Below are positions 33,001 through 43,788 of a stretch of 64,000 nt of DNA, in pieces (the stretch's first letter is position 1; every line of letters begins with the position of its first letter). Where the stretch lies: positions 126,885,001 through 126,949,000 of the forward strand of contig JAZBRS010000029.1 in the NCBI GenBank assembly GCA_037176725.1, given 5' to 3'. The DNA is from Posidonia oceanica (taxonomy: Eukaryota > Streptophyta > Magnoliopsida > Alismatales > Posidoniaceae). The position numbers and the translations under genes are program-made. The notes beneath the pieces are model-generated. The model made no database searches. It was not told where the DNA came from and worked only from the letters and a program-made list of their open reading frames with translations.

Positions 33001-33813
33001 CTGATTCGTTTCCTTTAACCGCATTATATCCTGTTTACTTGTTTCATTTCAACTTTAGTTTTATATCCTATTTACTTATCCCATTTGGCTTTAGTTATGA
33101 TTCTTGTTTACTTGTCCCATGCAGCAGCCTTGTGTCTTGTTTACTTGTTTCTTTCAACTTTAGTTATCTTTTGTTTATCCATACCATTTGACTTTAGTTA
33201 TATTTCATGTTTATTCGTTTCATTTGGCAGCCTTGTGTTTTGTTTAGTCGCTTCCTTAACTCTAAGTTTTATCTCCCGAATTCATTTATCACTTTATCGT
33301 AATGTTTTTACTTTGTTTAGTCGTTTTAAACTCGATTTGCTAAGCTTTGCATGGTTTATAATTGCATACTGCATACCGACTTAGGGCGAACATAAACCGA
33401 CATTTATTTGCCAACATTTGCCACACAATAGCGGATATGTCTAGAAAGTCCGATTCCTTGGGCATGTCGGGGGTGCCTAACACCTTCCCCGTGCGTAACA
33501 GGAGTCCTTACCCTTTCTCTGGACCGCATTGACTTTGTGTCATACACTTGGATCGGATTTTGCATACTTTTAAAGTGCATAGGCTTTCTTTGCATGATTT
33601 GCGTACGGTTTTCCTAGTCTTTCCGTTTTAATAGATTAGGTGGCGACTCCTGCTCTTTTCTTTTGTTTTTCTTTTGCGTTCGTCCCAGTTTTTTCGGTGT
33701 TTTTTCGAGTCGAATGTCCCTCCTCGAATCCACCACTATCAGTTGCCTATTATCGGTCGGTGCACTCAGCTTTGGCAGCATGCATGGACGTGCCAATTTT
33801 CAGGGTTACTACA
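30029..33813 (+). repeat. 3' LTR of element E (3785 bp)
   Basis: Starts TATAGACACCCCATTTTGG (terminal TG mutated to TA) and ends CAGGGTTACTACA. Internal order: a degenerate CCCTAAA-like stretch (30095-30315), a GC-rich island (30340-31180) ending at CGCAG|GTAATC, a second island (31280-31850), a 209-bp tandem array, T-rich TTTAGTTAT repeats (32900-33340), and the conserved U5 blocks GTGCCTAACACC (33471) and GTGGCGACTC (33640-33649). ORFs over the islands on both strands have no recognisable motif and are not called. Confidence 0.88.
31880..32700 (+). repeat. 209-bp tandem array inside LTR E
   Basis: About four copies. The anchor CCATCTAGGTCTGCATGCAT recurs at about 32090, 32299 and 32508. 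The copies carry CAGGCACCAAAGTTCGTC and GGCAGTTCAGGCCGAC. The ORFs that repeat at this spacing on both strands are artefacts of the array. Confidence 0.9.
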
Positions 33814-33818
33814 CCTAG

Positions 33819-34512
33819 GGCATTGATGTTTACTACCTGGAGTTTATTTGAACTATTGGCACAATGATTGAGCAGGCATCCAAAGCGGATGATCCAAGCG
33901 CATCGTACTGGCGCGAGTACCTTATTCATTTTTAAAACACTGGTAGCGCAGCTGAGCATTAGATTCATGTTTTAAATGCATGTTTCTACTTCAATTCCAT
34001 TTATATCAAGTCTCTGCATGATTTTCAAACTCATGGCATGGTATTTTGCATCTTGCTCCTCGAGCATACATTATCTGGCATGATTTGCCTACATTTGCCA
34101 TAGAAGTGCGAATTGGCCTCGGAAGACCGACTTCCTCAAGCATGTGGGGGTGCCTAACACCTTCCCTACGCATAACAGGAGTCCTTACCCTTTCTCTGGA
34201 CCGCAATGACCCTGTGTCGCATCATTTCGGGACGGATTGCATGTTTTTTGTTTCTCTTTGAATTGCATCGCATGTTTCCTTACCTTTTCATCGTCGGTTT
34301 TCCTCGTCTTTCCAACTTTTAATAGACTAGGTGGCGACTCCCTTTTTCTCCTTTATCCCTGTTTTCCTCGCCATTTTCCCTTATTTCAGTGTTTTCGAGT
34401 CGAGTGTCCATCCTCGGATTCACCCACTCATTCTGTGACCCCTCTAACGTCGATCGGTGCGCGCAAGCTCTTGGCAACATGCGACTTAGGTCGCCGGGAC
34501 GAGACGATCACA
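33819..34512 (+). repeat. 5' LTR of element C, 3' part only
   Basis: Begins at GGCATTGATGTTTACTACC, which is equivalent to 2500 in F and to 55850 (minus) in I, and ends GACGAGACGATCACA. It contains the GTGCCTAACACC block (34150) and the GTGGCGACTC word (34331-34340). The PBS follows 6 bp later, which fixes the LTR end. Confidence 0.82.
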
Positions 34513-34518
34513 GGAAAG

Positions 34519-34536
34519 TGGCGACTCTACTAGGGA
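34519..34536 (+). other. Primer-binding site of element C
   Basis: TGGCGACTCTACTAGGGA, starting with TGG. It resembles the PBS word TGGCGACTCTGCTGGGGA that I recall from other plant Tat elements. The tRNA species cannot be settled without a tRNA set. Confidence 0.75.
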
Positions 34537-35609
34537 TGCTAGACTCCGGCTTCTATTTTCACTTTTCCGCCTTTCTCTGTGGCCTCCTTTTTGCTTAGCT
34601 TTCAACATTTATTTATTATCTTTGCTTGGCTATAGCACTAAATCATGCCTTTTGTTTGGTGATTGTCTTATTTTACACAAATATGCCATGTCACCATACA
34701 TGCACATGCCATGCCTGTTTATGCCTTTTGATGTGTTGGATGTCTTTCATTTTTACTAATCATGAGACACAACACATGCACATGCCATGCACATGACTTA
34801 TGAAGTAATATATGATGTGTGCCAGCCATGATTGGGTGTTTTCTTCCCTTCTTGCTTTAATCCTATGGATGATTAGAGATGTGATTGCCTCCTCCTTGGG
34901 TTAATCTAAGAAAATGCAAGTAAAAAGAACATTCAGGCCTACTAGAGCCATACACTCACCTCTCATCCCTTTAGTTAATAAAACTATGCAAGTAAAAAAC
35001 ATCAATCATATTTGCATGCATCTTCTCATCTCTAAGTCCACCTACCAGTCTGAGAAGGATAGGTCTGGTCTCTCATTCTATGGCTTCGATGTGGGATTAG
35101 TGGGTCAGTCTGTCCCCCCTTGTCTGAGGTCGTGTCAATGTCTATAGAGGGGACAACTCACTGCTACTGCATGAGTCGAGGCCACAAATTCACCACCATT
35201 CGCTGCGTGGGCTTTGGCCCAGGGACGGGACCTACTTTCTATCCTGAGTCGAAAAGCCGTACACCTGAGAGAGTCCGAAGTAGACAGCCTACTAGGACAC
35301 ACTAAATTGGTGAGAGAGCGCATACTAGAAAGCATCCATATGCATGTGTTCCATTCAAACAACATTAACAACAATTGCATTGTTTTGTCCTCAGGTTTTA
35401 ACACCTGTCTTGTTGTGTCGTGTTTGTTTCAACAGGTTAGTGAGCAAGTTCCTTAGCCAGAGCTCAAGCTTGTTCCTCTACTCACGCCCCTGTTGTGACG
35501 TTCTTCTTGACCGTCCCTTCTCGAGCTATTCGTCGCTTCGACGATAGCTCCTCGTAGATACCGTCCTTTTTGCGGCTGCAGCCTGATCCTCACCCGCTCA
35601 CGGTCAGCT
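34537..35609 (+). other. 5' leader of element C
   Basis: About 1.07 kb without a convincing ORF. Contains AT-rich sequence (34600-35000) then mixed sequence with a CTGCTACTGCATGAGTCG region. Frames of 61-98 residues here lack motifs. Confidence 0.65.
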
Positions 35610-37692
35610 ATGGCCCAGCACACCAGTGAGCCTCTGCCTTCTACTGCCCTGGATGAGATCCCTCTTTCGGTCTCCCCCTCTCTCACTTTGACTCCTACTA
35701 TTCCCTTCTCTCCCCATGTATCCCACTTTCAGGCGCATGGGAAGCCTCTGTTTACTTTCGGGCGTTGGGTCACCTGCCCGGAGCCTGTCACCAAGTCTGT
35801 CATGGTGACCACCACATGCGCTTCGGAGGTTCTATTGACTGCCCCTCTTCCACCGGGCTACATTACTTTTGACACCCACCCTGCGGCAGCCTCCTTTGTG
35901 ATAGGTTCTCTGCCTTTTGGACAATCTGTGTCCCTGCCACCTTTGGCATCTGGCCCCTTGATGCCCCCACTCTTCAGTCTTCTTGCTGACGAGACCCCTG
36001 TCACGCAAGCCCAGTACCTGATGGCGCTCGCGTAGAAACTGCAAGGCATGGCTCTGTCCCTTCACCCGTTCGTGGCTCCCGCCGCTCCGAGGTTCCTCTG
36101 CAACCTGTCTCGGTGTTCCAGGCACACCCCACTGCACCCCTGCCTCTACCGTCGCTGCAGCTTCACACTACTTCAACGTTAGGGGCGACTTCTCTACCTC
36201 CTGCACAGACCCTCTACATTGCACAGCATTTCACTCTGGCACCTGGTCGTCAGCCCCTTGGGTTGACAGGAGTGCAGTATCCCCTGAGCCCGTTGCCTGG
36301 CACCATACCAATGCAGCAGCTGCTGCTCCCTCATTCTACACCCATCACTGCATAACATTCTACCTTCCCCTATCCAGTGCATCAGCAGATTCTTTCAGCA
36401 TGCATCCCACTCCACTCAGCACCCATGCACGGGTACGCTGGCCCTCATATCGCATCACCGGGCGACGTGATGGTGGATCCGACGGAGCACTTAAGTGCGA
36501 CCCACATGATGTACACAAACCCCACCCAAGCTGCACCATCTCTGCCAGCAGCGACACCAGACGCTCTCCTTACCAGAATGGGCAATCTAGAGAGAGCACT
36601 ACGTATAGTGCAGGGCGGCGAATGCCAGTCCTTCCAGTTCCGGGACCTCTGCTACTTCCCAGAGGCAGTACTCCCACCGAACTTTAGAATCCTGGACTTT
36701 GACAAGTATAACGGGAAGGGCTGCCCCATCTCCCACCTCAAGGCATATTGCGGAGATCTCGCTCAGCATCAGGCTGACGACAGGCTTTTGATCAACTTGT
36801 TTCAGAAGAGTCTTACTGGTCCAGCCCTCAAGTGGTTTACCTCCCTTGATATGGCCACCATTAGGACTTGGAATGACCTCATCCAGGCGTTCCTGGAACA
36901 ATCTTCCTTCAACCTCGACCTAATCCCAAACCGCGTGGATCTGGTCGCAACTAGACAAAAGCCTCACGAGCCGTTCGGGGAGTACGTCAGCTGTTGGCGT
37001 GCCCTCACCTCGCAAGTACGTGATAGACCCTCTGATGAGGAGTCTATTGAGATGATTACTTGAGGTGTGTAGCCGTCACTCGGGGCTCTGCTCGGCATCC
37101 AACCTGTCACCACCTTTGCATTCGGGCTGGCACTCATGTGGAAAGCTCACTTCGTAGTGGTTGCTTCCCCACGCTCACCACGTTCGCCAAGCAGGCCACC
37201 ACCCCCAACCACAACAATGGCAGCAACAACAACAACCACTCCAAGAGGAGGGATCCTCCCAAGCCCGCCATTGCATACATCGGATCCCCTGTTGTGCTGG
37301 TGAATGTGGTGGGCCAGCCTAACCCGAATCAGGTAGTATATGCACCTACACCTAGGACACCACCCACTCTACAGATCACCACCACTGCCCAACCGGTTTA
37401 CTCTGCTGCACCGGTTCAGCAAGGACAATGCCAGGGACAACGACGGCCTCTCGCGAACGAGCGTAACTTCACTCCGCTCGTTGAACCACTGAATGCCATC
37501 CTACCCAAGGTCGCGTTGCTCCTCAAGTTCCCCGAAGTTCGCCCACCGCCGAATCCTCTTCCTGGGTGGTACAAAGCGAACCTATACTGCAACTACCATC
37601 GAGTCACTGGCCACTCGACGGATAATTGCTTCACTCTACAGGGAGCTATCCAAGATTTAATTGACGGAAAGGTCATCATCATAAACATGTAG
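35610..37692 (+). pseudogene. Gag of element C, frameshifted
   Basis: ATG at 35610 opens a Pro/Ser/Thr-rich N-terminus (to TAG at 36033). A frame change before 36113 leads into the gag core (36113-37061 frame) with YFPEAVLPPNFRILDFDKYN, CPISHLKAYCGDLAQHQADD, LLINLFQKSLTGPALKWFTS and RTWNDLIQAFLEQ, the typical Tat/Ogre gag signature. TAA at 36353 and TGA at 37061 interrupt it; the reading continues a little further in that frame (PSLGALLGIQPV), then shifts. The third part (37060-37692) is Asn/Pro-rich and ends in a CCHC-like knuckle CNYHRVTGHSTDNC (residues 177-190 of its frame, 37588-37629). This is the structural particle protein of the element, no longer producible in one piece. Confidence 0.85.
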
Positions 37693-38012
37693 GAGGCAGC
37701 TTCCACCTCAGCACCCGCACCTGCACCTCTTTCCCCCATCCCAGCATTGTTAACCAGCTCCTACCGGAGCACTCAGGCTCGGGAGGCACTGGAACCTTAG
37801 GAGTTCATTCCCTCTTCCCTTCTGGGTCTGCCACGTTCGTGGTCGACCCTTCTCTCCTCATCCATCGTGTTTCTGAGGCATTTCCTACCTCTCTTTACTA
37901 TTCTGCTGTCGCCAGCTCTGAATCGGCGATTCATATGATACAGCTGGCCACCAAGTCGGAGTGTTCTACTGCACGGCCCACCATGCAACAATAGGCTGAA
38001 CCACCCATCTGC

Positions 38013-39371
38013 TTGCTGGCCAGATCTCAGCTAGAACCATCTCAGCATTCCTCCCAGCAAGCACAACCAACAACCCTGGCTAATCCACCACCAACCCTGC
38101 TAGAGCTTACGGCACGCCTCCCCGTGGTCATTAATCTGACCCGCGACACCCATAGAGTCTTGTACGACTATGCCATAGAAATGTGTGCAGAAGTCACATG
38201 GTCGGGAAGGGTGTTCAAGCCCACAACTCCGGTAGCCAAACCCACTACCTTAGAAGCATCACCTGCTCCACCAGCAAAGCTACCCACCAAGCCATCAATG
38301 GCAGAGAATCCCACTAAACCTTCCACTTCCCTACCCTCTGCCTCCACCAAAAGGGACCAGCCTTCAGCTGACATCACTGCCCAGCTCAAGAAGGTGAAGG
38401 CTGACATATCCATTTGGGACCTCATTCGTACTTCCTCGGAACACCGAGAAGCTTTCCTCCGTATATTCTAGGCAGCACACGTTTCACCTACCATCGAGCC
38501 ATTCGCCCTCGAGAGCATGGTGGGCATGATCGCGAAGCCCCACGACATCTCCTTTTTGAGTGACGAGCTACCTCCAGTGGGGAACAACCACAACCAACCC
38601 CTCTTCATCACGGTGCAGTATAAAGATTTCGGCATCCCCTTGACGCTGGTAGACAACAGAGCAGGCCTTAACGTCTGCCCCTTGCGCACAGCAAGCAAAC
38701 TCGGATTCAAAGCCGAGGACATCACACTAGCCACCAAGGGGATGACAGCATTCGACAATATGCACCACGACGCTTTGGGAATTCTGGTCATTCTCCTCAC
38801 CATCGGCCTAGTTGTATTCGATGTGGAATTCTACATCGTCGATTTGGAGCCTACTTTCAACCTTCTACTTGGGCGCCCTTGGTTGCACCAGCATCAAGTG
38901 ATCCCCTCAACTCTCCACTGCATGATTAAGTTTCGCTGGGGCGACGACATTGTTGTTGTCATGGTTGAAACCTTTGATAAAGAGGGAGTCAAGGCAGTCT
39001 CCTCCATCTCTCTTCAGACTGTCCACTTTGATCCCAAGCCCTTCGACACCTTGTATCGCGTTAATCGGTTTGAGCCGGTTAACTTCATTCCTGATATCAA
39101 GCGCGCCAACCATCTGGCCGTTCATGGTAGCCCTTTCCGGATGGTCGAGAATCTCTACCGTAGGTGGGGCTATGAGAAAGGAGCGCCGCTCGAGCGGTAC
39201 GGCCAGGGGATCGCCGAGTCGATCACAGCAGAAGAAAGGAGAGACCACGAGGGTCTCAGATACGATTGGCATCCGCACAAAGACGGATACCAATGCACGA
39301 AGAATCGGAAGCTAGTCATCCCTCAGGGTCTTACTAACTTCACCAGTGTAGATGTTCTCGACCCCAACTAG
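38013..39371 (+). pseudogene. Protease of element C with G-patch-like tail
   Basis: One frame broken by a single TAG at 38469. The upstream spacer ends ISIWDLIRTSSEHREAFLRI, common in Tat polyproteins. The aspartic protease has the strand PLFITVQYKDFGIPLTLVDN, where the active site reads Asp-Asn-Arg (38652-38660) instead of Asp-Asn/Thr-Gly; AGA is one G-to-A step from GGA. The flap and second half follow, with the conserved LLLGRPWLHQHQVIPSTLH. After it WGYEKGAPLERYGQGI (near 39165) resembles a decayed G-patch, which Tat elements often have there. Likely inactive. Confidence 0.82.
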
Positions 39372-40599
39372 AGCTTGGCCACAGCACAGGCAGCACTACT
39401 TCCTAGTCCCCCATTACCGATAGAGGAGTGGGTGTGCATTGAAGATTATTATTCAGATGAGGAGCAGTCTGGCACAGTGGAAGCAGTTTGGACCAACACA
39501 GAGGTCCAGCAAAGCTTAGCAGCATCTCGATCAGTTTGTCTAGCCCTCCCTTCTACTGGCACAGCAGTAGGATCAATGAGTTCTGTGTCAGAGTTGACAG
39601 TCTCTACTCCTTCCACAGTTTTAACAGCACCTTCATCAGTCACAGCAGCGGCTCCAGAATCATGGGCACACCCACAGGCATCATTCACCGATCAGCTCAC
39701 AGCCTCAGTCACACCAACACAGCGTTCAGTTTTTCTGGCAGTTCAATCAGTCAGTTCAGCCAGCTCAGCCCGCTTTATTAGCAGCACCACCAATAACGTA
39801 GGCGATTCCATTAGCCACACAGCCATCTACCTCAATACATCAAGCCTTGTGGTGGGCCCACAAGGCGTCTTCAGCCATGCAACCAGCATCACCAGCGGAC
39901 GCAGGCGTCCCGCCACCCAGCACAGTCGTCCAGCTATCAACCCTCCAGAGGAGCACATATATCTCCCCTCCAGCCTTGCCAATACATATGACACTCTCAC
40001 ATTGGTAGGCACCTCGGCCAGTAATACAGTTGATGGCCAGAGCAACCACCCCAGGAGGAGTCACCAAGCAACAGGCTCTGGAGTCACTTAGCACCTACTA
40101 TGTCGATCTCGCCTCTGACAAGGAGGAGGGAGTCATCATAGAAGCCCAGATAGACAGCCTGCTTGGAGACCTAGAACTCCTATTCCAAGAGTAGCTTGCA
40201 TCATTGGCGGAGGATGCCACTGAGTAGAACACAATAAGGAAAGGGAAGGCGGTGATTATAGATCACGAGCTCACAGAACCCCACCAGTAGTAGGACCACT
40301 CAGCCATCATGGTCCTGGAAAAGTCAGCAGCTTCATCACCCACTAGACCAGTTGAGTTAATTACTTTGCAGCCGAAAGGCGGGTCTAGATGGTTTGTACA
40401 ATACATGCCCCACTCAAGCAGTGCAGCAAGTGGCCATAAACAGATCAATCAGTCAGAGGACAGCCGCTAGTCTGATACACCCCCCGCAAGTACATCAAAA
40501 TATGCAGAGGTAGAAACAGTAGCAGTAACAGCCAAGGTAGTGGCAACAACAGCAGAACAGGTAGAAGAGCCAGATCAATCAGTAGGTCCAGAGGCCGTC
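39372..40599 (+). pseudogene. Linker between protease and RT of element C
   Basis: The frame opening at 39375 (238 residues, Ser/Thr/Ala-rich) starts with an acidic EEWVCIEDYYSDEEQ segment and then becomes low-complexity. It reaches TAG at 40089. The rest to 40594 is stop-rich. It joins 43789 across the solo LTR. The bases CCGTC at 40595-40599 are the target duplication. Confidence 0.6.
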
Positions 40600-43500
40600 T
40601 GTAACACCCGGGAATTCATTTCCTTGTAATTATGCTTGTTTAATGAATTCCTTGGCTTTGGTCAGGTGTTATTGGCCTTGTGGGCTCCACTTGAGTTGTT
40701 ATGGTCTCCATCTGTAATGTTGTGGTGGACTCCCACTTGTGGTGGTTGGTGGGACAGATTGTGGTCTGGTCCTTGTGTTTCCCTCTCTCTTTCTCTTCCC
40801 TTCTTTCTTTCCCTTCCTTTCTCTCTCTCTCTCTCTCCCCCTCTCTCTTTCCCCTCCACCCCTTCCTCACGTGCGTCTTCCTTCCCCGCGTGTGCGGACT
40901 CTCCTCCTCCCCCTCCTCGGCTCGTGTCCTCCCCCTCCCCCTCCTCTCTTCCCCTTTTCCCCCCCTCCTCACACGCGTCTTCCTTCCCCACGCGTGTGGA
41001 CTCTCCTCCTCCCCCTCCTCGGCTCGTGCCCTCTCTCCCTCCTCCCCCGGTGCCCTAGCCTGTAGCCGGCGGGCATCCTTCCTCCTTCCCTCTCCCCACC
41101 TGATCTCTCCCCCTCCTTCCTCTCCCTCCCTTCTCCTTTCCCCCTTCCTCCCTCTCCCGTCCCCTCCCTCCTCCTCTTCTTCTTCTTCTGCTGGTGGTTG
41201 GCGGCTGTGGGTGGTGGCCAGCGTGCGGTGGCAGCCGGTGGTGTAGCGAGCGAGCTCCGAACGTCGTCCCAGTGGAGCGGCGTGCTCGGTTTGCGTGTGG
41301 ATCGCCGATGGACGGAGGTTGTCCCTCTATCCCAAGGTACATGCCTCTCCCTAGGAGCCTATTTATTTAGTATTTGCCTTGCATGTGTCCCTTGCCATGA
41401 TTTGTATGTTATATTTAAGTTTGGCAATTTTTAGGGATTTATATGCATTTAGGCGAATTTAATTGGCTTCAGTTAGTTATAGCTTGAATGTGGTTTTTTC
41501 GCTATTTGATGAGGGTGAATGCTCTCAAATGGCTTGAATATGATTTTATTGTGTGCCTTGCCATGTTTATATGCTATGGTAGAGGTTTGGTAATTTTTAG
41601 AGATTTATTGTGGTTTTTGGCCAAATTATGGCCCGAATGACTTAATGCTATTATTGTGGTTTTCCGATGGATTCCGGTGTTTTGGGCCTCAGATTGAGGC
41701 GATTGTGATGTATTTGTGTTGCTCGAGCTGAGACGCTCGTTTGCATGTGTTGCGCGCCCAGTTTGGCGTGGATTTGATATGGTTTTGTGGTTTTTATTGG
41801 AAATCGACTTGATTATTGGATTTCCAGTGTTTTCTTGTGTTGCGTGCCTCAGAATGCCATATCGAGGGTATGGTTGTATTCCTTGTTTTATTCCGGAGAT
41901 TCCGGTATATGGCATGCTAGTTTGAGAGTTTAATTCAGGCATTTGGGGTTTTAAGTCGGTTTTATAATTTGGCTACCCTATCCTGGTTCAGCACGACCTT
42001 TTGGGTCGGTCTGCTGATTTCTGGGGGAAATCGGTACACCGGTGTGATATCGGTGTCACCTTTTTCTGTCAGATTTAGACCAGGACCTGATTTCGGTCGA
42101 CCGTTCTTGATCAGTCTGCCATTTTCAGGGTTCGATCGGTCGGCTAGTGGATTTAGTTTCACCGAAGTAGGGATTTTCGGTACGACTGGTGTGATATCGG
42201 TCTGTCGATCACTGTGCTGACCGGTCGGCCGGTGGATTTGGTTCCACCAAAACAGGGATTTTCGGTATACCGGTTGGAGTACCGGTCTGCCGATTTTGGT
42301 CTGGGATGCTCTCCCAGGCTTGTTTTCTAATGTGGTTTCCTCGGTTGGTTTTGGGGCTTATTGTGCATTAGCCCATGATATTTGATAAATGTTTTCAAAA
42401 AGATTTTGAGGAAAAATATGAATGGTTTGCAAATGGTTTTGCCGAGGTTTTCCATGGCCGAAAACTTGGGAGTTGTGTTGACTGGACCCGGGAATGCGAT
42501 GGCGTTCCTGGTGTGTCGCACACTTCGCCTGGGTTGAGGTTTTGGGGGTCGGGGTGCCGGCCGTACCTAGCGGTATCGTAGCAGCGAACTCGGGAGATAT
42601 GATACTCCTGTGTAGCTGGGCGTGATACCCTAGTTGTTACGGGCACCGGGACTCGCCTTGTTTTGGGTGCTGACTGAGCCTAGGGGTTGGAGCCTCTAGT
42701 GGTTCAGGGCACTGGTGCTGGCTAAGCCTAGGGGTTGGATCCTCTAGTGGTTCGGAGCACTGAGTTGAGGTCGTCGTATATGAGGCGTGCCTTGTGGTTT
42801 GTCCTGAGTGAGGACAACTTGCCCAGTTGGGGTGAGTAGCTTTCTCTGGTGGGGGATCGCTTTTGAGGCGTCTCTAGTGACGAGATGCTGGGACGGACAC
42901 GCTCCTCCACAGGGCGGGTGTTCGTGGCAGTGCAGTGAGCTGTAGGGGTGAGTCCCTAGCTACTGCTTGAGGCCAGATCGGTTGCTTGGCGCCAGGCAAT
43001 ACGATCAGTTGTGGTTTTGTGCCCGCGGGGCTGTGTTTTGGTTGTTGCTGGCCATATTAGGCCTTGAGCTTCGCCTGAGTTTCAGGCTTTGTGAGTTTTG
43101 CTATTGTTTGGAGCCATATTGGGCCAGTTGCTTTCCGCCTGTGTATGGCGTGAGTTTGTGGTTTGTGTTTTCGATCGTATTAGGCCAGATGTTTTCCCAC
43201 CTAGTTGTGGCGTGTGGCTTTGGTTTTGAGCTTTAGGCCGGTGGGCCATTATATTGATTGTGATTTAGTTTTGCAAGGTATTTCCACCTTGTCTTGGCCA
43301 GTGGGCCGAGTGTTTTCCCAGCCTAAGGGGTTGGAGTGTTTTGCGTGGTTTTGAGGTTTTGGGCCGGTGGACCATGGCTTTGTGATATTATATTTTGTAG
43401 ACGCCTGTCTTCCCCGGTTTTAGCTTGTGGGCTTTGGGTAGGGTGTTTCATTATTGATATTATTGCTTATTGTGGACCCAGATTTTGGGGTTTTACCGGT

Positions 43501-43783
43501 TGTGCTGTATTTGAGGTTTTATGCCAGTTTCTCGCGTGGTTTTGCGAGGTGTGTGTTGGGTGACGATTTCTAGGTCACTCACGTGTGCTTGTTTGGTTTT
43601 CAAGTGCAGATGATTAGCTGGTTTGGAGTATAGTACATATAGTGGGAGTCACGTAGCTGTCCACTGTAGGTTCCTGGCATTGATATTATTGTTAGCCCAG
43701 TGTTTTATTGTAATTGTTGTATTTAATTAAATTTTAAATTTGTTGGGCTGTAGGTTTTGTGGGTAGCGATGTGGTTTGTTACA
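40600..43783 (+). mobile_element. Solo LTR, 3184 bp, Tekay/Del-chromovirus-like
   Basis: Flanked by a perfect 5-bp target duplication CCGTC (40595-40599 and 43784-43788). Ends are TGTAACACCC and GTTTGTTACA, a TG...CA pair extended to the near-palindrome TGTAACA/TGTTACA. The inside holds no PBS, PPT or pol motif. It has a pyrimidine-rich CT/CCT stretch (40780-41180) and a series of TCGGTNNNCCGGT words (42000-42290). Removing it joins the linker and RT of C. Length and ends fit the large LTRs of the Tekay/Del clade; the clade is inferred. Strand cannot be set without a relative. ORFs across the CT-rich stretch are low-complexity. Confidence 0.85.
40780..41180 (+). repeat. Polypyrimidine CT/CCT-rich tract in the solo LTR
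   Basis: Dense CTCTCTCT, CCTCCTCCCC and TTCCC runs with two copies of a segment containing CGTCTTCCTTCCCC and GGACTCTCCTCCTCCCCC (near 40873 and 40978). It yields long frames rich in Ser/Pro/Leu or Arg/Glu/Gly on all strands, none credible. Confidence 0.85.
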
Positions 43784-43788
43784 CCGTC

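Larger units (their letters stand above)
3070..33813 (+). mobile_element. Element E: 3' region and 3' LTR of a Tat/Ogre-type element, split by F and B
   Basis: Two separated pieces form one continuous 3' region. The 59-bp array at 4540-4880 stops at B and resumes at 29528 with the same monomer. It then runs to the polypurine tract at 30013-30028 and the LTR at 30029-33813. Gag, pol and the 5' LTR must lie left of F, outside the window. The right flank CCTAG (33814-33818) is followed by the 3' half of another Tat LTR that leads directly into a PBS at 34519, so E was inserted into the 5' LTR of element C. The left copy of CCTAG cannot be seen. The order of its arrays matches that of element H on the opposite strand. 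Confidence 0.78.

Noticed and set aside
34914..35600. Short frames before gag of C as an extra ORF1
   Set aside because: Each is under 100 residues, overlapping in several frames, with no similarity I can name.
40636..41342. ORFs of 95-181 residues on both strands
   Set aside because: Low-complexity CT/CCT tract of the solo LTR.
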